From: an uncultured Bacilli bacterium
GTDB taxonomy: Bacteria > Bacillota_I > Bacilli_A > RF39 > UBA660
Direction of reading: 5' to 3'
NCBI GenBank assembly: GCA_910576925.1
Contig: CAJTKB010000002.1
Span: 1-64,000 of the forward strand
DNA length: 64,000 nt
Positions 59,971 to 64,000 of the stretch are shown in pieces (position 1 is the first letter of the stretch; each line of letters opens with the position of its first letter). The notes under the pieces were generated by a model, which was not told where the DNA came from, ran no database searches, and saw only the letters and a list, made by a program, of their open reading frames with translations. The position numbers and the translations under genes were made by a program.

Positions 59971-60621
59971 ATGAGAATTGTAGTTATTGAAGATAATAAA
60001 AGAGTTAACTCATTGATCTGTGAGTATGTAAATGAAATAGTAAGTAAAAGTTGTTTAGATTATCAATTATTAAATTTTTATAGTTTTAATGATAATCTTA
60101 GAAAAATTATTTATAATTGCGATATTAAAATTTATATTGTAGATTTACAGCTCAATTCTAAAAGTGGATATAATATTTGTAGAGAAATACGAGAAGGAGC
60201 TAATGATTGGAAAAGCATTATAATTATTTGTTCAGCTTATAATCAAAAAGAAGAAATTATATCTTTAAGACTATCTATTTTTACTTATGTATCCAAACAT
60301 ATTAATTTTAAAAGTAACATCAAAGATAGCATAAATAAAGCTATCCAAATTTTATCTAGTAATAACATTGTAACAATAGATAAAAATACAAAAATATGTA
60401 TTAATGATATTTGCTATATTGAAAAAATTAAACAAACTAAGTATTGTAAAATAGTTACTCTAGATTCTAAAGAATATAAAATAATGAAAACTATTAAAAT
60501 GTTGAAAAAGGAACTAAATTTTAAACAGATAAGAAACTATTTGCTAATTAACGATAATAATATTAGAATAATAGATAAACAGGAGATCACCTTTATAAAT
60601 AAAATTAGTATTAAATATTAG
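59971..60621 (+). CDS. Orphan response regulator, REC + LytTR-like DNA-binding domain
   Basis: 216 residues. The receiver domain has the acidic pocket IEDN (Glu-7, Asp-8), the phosphoacceptor Asp-58 in YIVDLQL, Ser-88 and Lys-109 in YVSKH. The C-terminal 100 residues look like a diverged LytTR domain (INDICYIEKIKQTKYCKIVT then FKQIRNYLL). AgrA/ComE proteins have this build. No histidine kinase gene is in the phage, so it may use a host kinase or act unphosphorylated. It sits between the peptide gene and the RhuM-Fic gene. Confidence 0.75.
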   Translation: MRIVVIEDNKRVNSLICEYVNEIVSKSCLDYQLLNFYSFNDNLRKIIYNCDIKIYIVDLQLNSKSGYNICREIREGANDWKSIIIICSAYNQKEEIISLRLSIFTYVSKHINFKSNIKDSINKAIQILSSNNIVTIDKNTKICINDICYIEKIKQTKYCKIVTLDSKEYKIMKTIKMLKKELNFKQIRNYLLINDNNIRIIDKQEITFINKISIKY

Positions 60622-60636
60622 AAAGGGAATAAAAAT

Positions 60637-61599
60637 ATGAGTACAGAATTAGAACAAAGAAATGAAATAATATTATTTGAAAATCAAGAAGTCAAACTTG
60701 AAGTAAATATGCAAGATGAAACTGTTTGGTTATCTTTAGAACAAATGGCTAGATTGTTTGACAGAGATAAATCAGTAATTTCAAGACATATAAGAAATGT
60801 TTTGGAAGAAGAGTGTGACAATTCAACTGTTGCAAATTTTGCAACAGTTCAAAAAGAAGGTAATAGAGAAGTTACCCGAGAAATAGAATATTATAATCTG
60901 GATGTAATAATTAGTGTAGGTTATCGTGTTAAAAGCAAAAATGGTATTTTATTTAGAAAATGGGCTAATAAGGTATTAAAAGACTATATGATACAGGGAT
61001 ATTCAATTAATAAGCAAAGACTTGAATATTTAGAAAAAACAGTTAAGCTAATAGATATTGCTAACCGTGTAGATAGCGAATTAAAAAGTAATGAAGCTAG
61101 AGAGATTATTAAAGTTATAAATGAATATTCTAATGCTCTAAATTTATTAGATGAATACGACCACAGAACTTTAACTAAACCTAAAGGAACATTAAATAAT
61201 GATGTAATAATAAAATATCAAGATTGCTTGAATATAATTAATCAAATGAAATTCAAGAACGATAGTGATATTTTTGGATTAGAGAGAAACAATGGCTTAG
61301 AAAGTATTATAAACAACGTATTCCAATCATTTATGGAAAACGATGTCTACCCTACCATTGAAGAAAAAGCCTCTAATTTTCTGTATTTAATTGTTAAAAA
61401 TCACGTATTCATAGATGGTAACAAAAGAATAGCTGCTACCCTATTTATTTACTTCTTACAATTCTATAATATTCTTTATAAGAATAATAAACAAGTAATA
61501 GATAACAACACATTAGTAGCAATAACGTTATTAATTGCAGAATCTAATCCTAAAGAAAAGCAGATTTTAATTGATTTAATTATGAATTTTCTAAATTAA
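60637..61599 (+). CDS. RhuM-Fic protein
   Basis: 320 residues. The N-terminal RhuM-type domain (EVNMQDETVWLSLEQMARLF and DRDKSVISRHIRNVLEEE then YYNLDVIISVGYRVKSKNGI and FRKWA) is followed by a C-terminal Fic/Doc domain with the complete motif HVFIDGNKRIAATLF (His-256, Gly-261, Lys-263, Arg-264). Fic enzymes transfer AMP or phosphate to target proteins. No separate antitoxin gene is present. It starts 15 bp after the regulator stop with a GAAAGGG site, so they share a transcript. Confidence 0.85.
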   Translation: MSTELEQRNEIILFENQEVKLEVNMQDETVWLSLEQMARLFDRDKSVISRHIRNVLEEECDNSTVANFATVQKEGNREVTREIEYYNLDVIISVGYRVKSKNGILFRKWANKVLKDYMIQGYSINKQRLEYLEKTVKLIDIANRVDSELKSNEAREIIKVINEYSNALNLLDEYDHRTLTKPKGTLNNDVIIKYQDCLNIINQMKFKNDSDIFGLERNNGLESIINNVFQSFMENDVYPTIEEKASNFLYLIVKNHVFIDGNKRIAATLFIYFLQFYNILYKNNKQVIDNNTLVAITLLIAESNPKEKQILIDLIMNFLN

Positions 61600-61628
61600 A
61601 AAAAGACCTCACACGGCAATGTGAAGTC
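61598..61628 (-). terminator. Minus-strand terminator between RhuM-Fic and integrase
   Basis: Stem GACTTCACA with TGTGAGGTC (one G-U) and seven U on the minus strand. No minus-strand gene precedes it, so it may stop antisense transcripts from the integrase region. Confidence 0.55.
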
Positions 61629-61688
61629 AAATGAAAAACTACTTAGTGACCAAACTAAAACTATAACAAAAATATAGAGTTTTTCTAT

Positions 61689-61720
61689 ACAATGTGATAG
61701 GAGTTTTTCTATTACATTGT
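61689..61720 (+). repeat. Hairpin and direct repeat in the integrase leader
   Basis: ACAATGTGATAG (61689-61700) and CTATTACATTGT (61709-61720) form a 12-bp stem with one G-U. The motif AGTTTTTCTAT is also repeated directly (61678-61688 and 61702-61711). It may control integrase expression. Confidence 0.5.
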
Positions 61721-61752
61721 AGCATATTATTAAATAAAAAGGAAGTGTTACA

Positions 61753-63132
61753 ATGATAAAGAATAATGAAACAATAAACAAAATAATTAGAGTTGCTATA
61801 TATATACGAGTATCTACGGAAGAACAAGCCAAACACGGTTACTCACTAGGTTCACAACTAACTAGACTAAAAGAATATTGTAAACAAAAAAGTTATAAAA
61901 TTATAGAAGTTTATACTGACGAAGGAAAATCAGCTAGAAGCAAACTAAAACTAAGAACAGAACTTTTAAGACTAATAGAAGATGTCAAAGCTGGAAAAAT
62001 AGATAGAATTGTTTTTTGGAGACTTGATAGATGGTTTAGAAATATTGCTGATTATTACAAGGTCCAAGAAATATTAGAAGCTAATAATGTTGACTGGGAA
62101 TGTTCTGATGAAGAATATAACACTACTACCTCAAACGGACGACTTCATTTAAATATTAAACTATCTATAGCACAAAATGAATCAGATCAAACCTCAGACA
62201 GAATTAAGTTTAATTTTGAAAATATGATTAAAAGTAAAAAAGCAATATGTTGTACTCACTCTTGCCCATTTGGATATAAAGTAGAGGGTGAAAAAGGTAA
62301 TAAACACGTAGTAAAAGATAAAGAAAAAGAAGAAATGGTAAATTTTATTTTTGATACTTATGAGTTGAACAATAACTACAGACAAACAACTATCCTTTTT
62401 AATAAAAAATATGGTTACTCTACTGATCCTACCATTATTAAAAAGATGTTAAAGAAAACAATTTATTATGGAGAATATAAAGGTGTTACAGATTATACAG
62501 AAGCTTATATCACAAAAGAAAGATGGAATAAAATCCAAGAAATGCTTCCAAATAACGTTAAAAAAAATAAAAATCACGAATATATTTTTTGTGGATTAAT
62601 TATTTGCAAACATTGTGGTAGAAAAATGTCAGGAAGTACTAATAGAAGTTATCAGAGATATACTTGCAAAAAGAATAAAGAAGCTAAAGTTTGCCCGAAT
62701 ACCAAACAAATTACACAAAACAGACTTGAAAATTATTTGTTATTTATTCTTGAAGATTTACAAAAATTAGAAGTAGATTCTATTGCAAAAGAAAAAGAAG
62801 ATAAAAATACCATTGACATAGAAAAAGAAACTAGTAAAATAGATAAAAAAATCAATAGATTAAATGAATTATATATTGAGGGTCATATTTCCAAAGAAAA
62901 ATACGATAAAGATATAACTATATTCCAAAAGCAAAAAACAGAATTTCTTTCTCTAAAAAGAAAAAAGAAGAAAGAAAAAGAGATTATTAATCTCCCTAAT
63001 GATGCTATAGAACTTTACAAAATGCTAAATTCTGAAAACAAAAGAAACTTTTGGAAAAAGTATATAGACTATATAGAATTTGATTATACAAAGGATAATA
63101 TAGAAGATAGAATAACTATAATTTTAAAATGA
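61753..63132 (+). CDS. int: Large serine recombinase (prophage integrase)
   Basis: 459 residues. Resolvase domain with the catalytic Ser in VAIYIRVSTEEQAKHGYSLG, then a recombinase domain, a zinc ribbon (FCGLIICKHCGRKMSGSTNR then C...C in YTCKKNKEAKVCPN) and a C-terminal coiled coil (IDKKINRLNELYIEGHISKE). It joins attP to attB by double-strand cleavage with a 2-bp overlap. It ends 3 bp before the attP arm in attR, as such integrases do. An AAGGAAGTG site precedes the ATG. Confidence 0.95.
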   Translation: MIKNNETINKIIRVAIYIRVSTEEQAKHGYSLGSQLTRLKEYCKQKSYKIIEVYTDEGKSARSKLKLRTELLRLIEDVKAGKIDRIVFWRLDRWFRNIADYYKVQEILEANNVDWECSDEEYNTTTSNGRLHLNIKLSIAQNESDQTSDRIKFNFENMIKSKKAICCTHSCPFGYKVEGEKGNKHVVKDKEKEEMVNFIFDTYELNNNYRQTTILFNKKYGYSTDPTIIKKMLKKTIYYGEYKGVTDYTEAYITKERWNKIQEMLPNNVKKNKNHEYIFCGLIICKHCGRKMSGSTNRSYQRYTCKKNKEAKVCPNTKQITQNRLENYLLFILEDLQKLEVDSIAKEKEDKNTIDIEKETSKIDKKINRLNELYIEGHISKEKYDKDITIFQKQKTEFLSLKRKKKKEKEIINLPNDAIELYKMLNSENKRNFWKKYIDYIEFDYTKDNIEDRITIILK

Positions 63133-63135
63133 TGT

Positions 63136-63175
63136 ACTAACTATATCGTACCAGGAGGTCTTGCTGGAGGTGCAC
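63136..63175 (+). other. attR, right prophage junction
   Basis: Phage arm 63136-63153, core GG 63154-63155, host sequence beyond. Combined with attL it gives attP with arms ACTAACTATATCGTACCA and TGGTAAGATACAGTTAGT, which are complementary in 16 of 18 positions. Confidence 0.75.
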
Positions 63176-63309
63176 TCGGTTATAGTATAGCTAACAATAA
63201 TTTTTTGAGTAATAACAATAACAACAATGGATATTATCCAATGGGGCCAGGACCTAGACCTTGTTGTGGTCAAGGACCAATTTTTGTTACACCATATCCT
63301 TGGTATTAA
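63156..63309 (+). pseudogene. 3' part of the host gene split by the prophage
   Basis: Reads in frame with the 5' part at 23497: LAGGALGYSIANNNFLSNNN onward to PGPRPCCGQGPIFVTPYPWY and TAA at 63307-63309. It has no start of its own. Joined, the two parts make 92 codons with GGLAGGALG, a glycine-zipper-like stretch, in the middle. Confidence 0.8.
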
Positions 63310-63332
63310 AAAGTCAATTTAGACTTTTTTAT
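63308..63332 (+). terminator. Terminator of the split host gene, possibly bidirectional
   Basis: Stem AAAAAGTC (63308-63315) with GACTTTTT (63322-63329) and T run. It also covers the end of the minus-strand histidine kinase gene. Confidence 0.75.
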
Positions 63333-64000
63333 TTTACTGGAAGTTCAATAAATACATCTGTTCCTTTATTTAATTGGGATTTATAATACATTTTTCCATT
63401 ATGTAAATTAATAATTTCCTGTGATAAAGAAACACCTAAACCAGTTCCATTTTCTTTTGTTGTATAAAAGTTTTCTCCAATATGTTTTAGTGTATCTTTA
63501 CTCATACCTACTCCATTATCACTAACTTTTATTACTAATTGATTACTTTTTATATATGCCTTTAATGTTATTTTCATATTTTTCTTTTTTGCTTCTATGC
63601 TATTTTTATAAATATTTATAAATACTTGTTTTATTCTATTATAATCAAGATCCAAATAAAGTTCATCATCTGGTATTATAAACTCATACTTAATATTATT
63701 ACTCTTTAATAATGGCATTAATTCATCCCTAACATCTTCAAGTAACATACAAATATCTGTATCCTCTTTTGCTACCTTTATCTTAGTATAATCTAGAAAG
63801 TCGTCCATTAAAGTAAGAGTTCTATTTATTTCCTTACTAATAACAGGAATATACTCACTATACTTTTCAGTATCATCATCAAGCATATCTAAATATCCTC
63901 GACATACTGCTAAAGGATTTTTTACTTCATGAGTCATTTTAAATAATGACTGTTTAATTTCCTTTTCACGATTTAATTCATTTAATGTACTATTATAATT
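63329..64000 (-). CDS. Sensor histidine kinase, C-terminal part (cut by the window edge)
   Basis: The frame runs open from 64000 to 63329. HisKA motif with the phosphorylated His in FKMTHEVKNPLAVCRGYLDM, then N box (FINIYKNSIEA), G1 (VSDNGVGM), F and G2 (TKENGTGLGVSLSQEI) of the HATPase_c domain. It resembles PAS-linked kinases of the KinB/sporulation type. The sensing part is outside the window. The ATG at 63937 is internal to the real gene. Confidence 0.9.
   Translation of the reverse strand, partial: NYNSTLNELNREKEIKQSLFKMTHEVKNPLAVCRGYLDMLDDDTEKYSEYIPVISKEINRTLTLMDDFLDYTKIKVAKEDTDICMLLEDVRDELMPLLKSNNIKYEFIIPDDELYLDLDYNRIKQVFINIYKNSIEAKKKNMKITLKAYIKSNQLVIKVSDNGVGMSKDTLKHIGENFYTTKENGTGLGVSLSQEIINLHNGKMYYKSQLNKGTDVFIELPVK

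Larger units (their letters stand above)
23622..63155. mobile_element. Complete-looking siphovirus-type prophage with serine integrase, about 39.5 kb
   Basis: The bounds come from the two att junctions inside one host gene. The content covers every module: regulator genes, toxin-antitoxin cargo, lysis, tail, head, packaging, early genes, recombination, replication, switch, accessory genes and integrase. Structural genes follow the order terminase, portal, minor head, scaffold, capsid, connector, Minor_capsid families, tail tube, Gp15, tape measure, typical of long non-contractile tailed phages of Gram-positives. A 1438-bp IS3 element has entered it. Two lesions, a nonsense codon in the Xis-like gene and a frame problem at the tape-measure start, raise the question of whether it is still active. 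Confidence 0.93.

Noticed and set aside
61596..61836. Two minus-strand frames of 65-78 codons over the integrase leader
   Set aside because: They overlap the 5' end of the integrase and the hairpins; no ribosome site or known motif.
1..64000. CRISPR array
   Set aside because: No set of regularly spaced short repeats with unique spacers was seen; the only tandem repeats are coding (38571-38771) or iterons.

Overview
The window is AT-rich DNA that uses the standard code, with TGA as a stop and TGG for Trp. It carries a PolC-type replicase, MraY, a PASTA-domain class B PBP, rpsP-khpA and a large low-GC prophage. This fits an uncultured low-GC Gram-positive (Firmicutes/Bacilli, possibly a gut RF39/Mycoplasmatota-type lineage). 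The exact lineage is inference.

Host left part (1-23,470). Nearly all genes are on the minus strand. A partial LCP-type membrane protein (1-255) and a ClpX-like AAA+ ATPase with an unusual N-terminus (353-1960) each have a clean promoter. An exopolysaccharide operon (10239 down to 2042) runs initiating sugar transferase, two GT2 enzymes, EpsG/Wzy-like polymerase, GT2, GT4, Wzx-like flippase and UDP-glucose/GDP-mannose dehydrogenase. It has a promoter at 10270-10298, a terminator hairpin after its first gene and a terminator at 2022-2046. Then come mraY, PBP, an unknown gene, khpA, rpsP, dut, a probable unannotated small RNA on the plus strand (15628-15745), polC, two unknown proteins, a plus-strand ferredoxin and a RluB/RsuA-type pseudouridine synthase.

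Prophage (23,622-63,155, about 39.5 kb). A siphovirus-like prophage with a large serine integrase has split a small host gene. The two halves (23497-23625 and 63160-63309) rejoin into a 92-residue protein, and the junctions yield a reconstructed attP with a near-perfect 18-bp dyad around a GG core. From attL the order is: a nonsense-mutated Xis/HTH-like gene, an XRE repressor, a Panacea antitoxin/RelE-like toxin pair with a 20-bp palindromic operator, lysis genes (amidase, holin), tail genes (including a BspA-type LRR protein and a collagen-like BppU-type protein), tape measure (with a disturbed start), tail and head completion genes, major capsid, scaffold, a virion-type ADP-ribosyltransferase, minor head protein, portal, terminase, a tRNA-Cys-like element, the late regulator, a run of small early genes, recombination (RecT, MBL-fold protein), replication (DnaD-like initiator containing 11-bp iterons, helicase loader) and the lysis/lysogeny switch. 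These are all on the minus strand. Plus-strand genes at the right end are DUF2513, CI-like repressor, an Abi-alpha-like gene, an IS3-family insertion, an orphan LytTR response regulator, a RhuM-Fic protein and the integrase.

The most noteworthy items are the reconstructable att site and split gene; the capsid-linked ART; the accessory cargo (PanAT, Abi-alpha-like, RhuM-Fic, orphan LytTR regulator with a divergent micropeptide); an IS3 element inserted exactly into the loop of a terminator; and two structured RNA candidates. After attR the window ends with the terminator of the split gene and the 3' part of a sensor histidine kinase that runs off the window.
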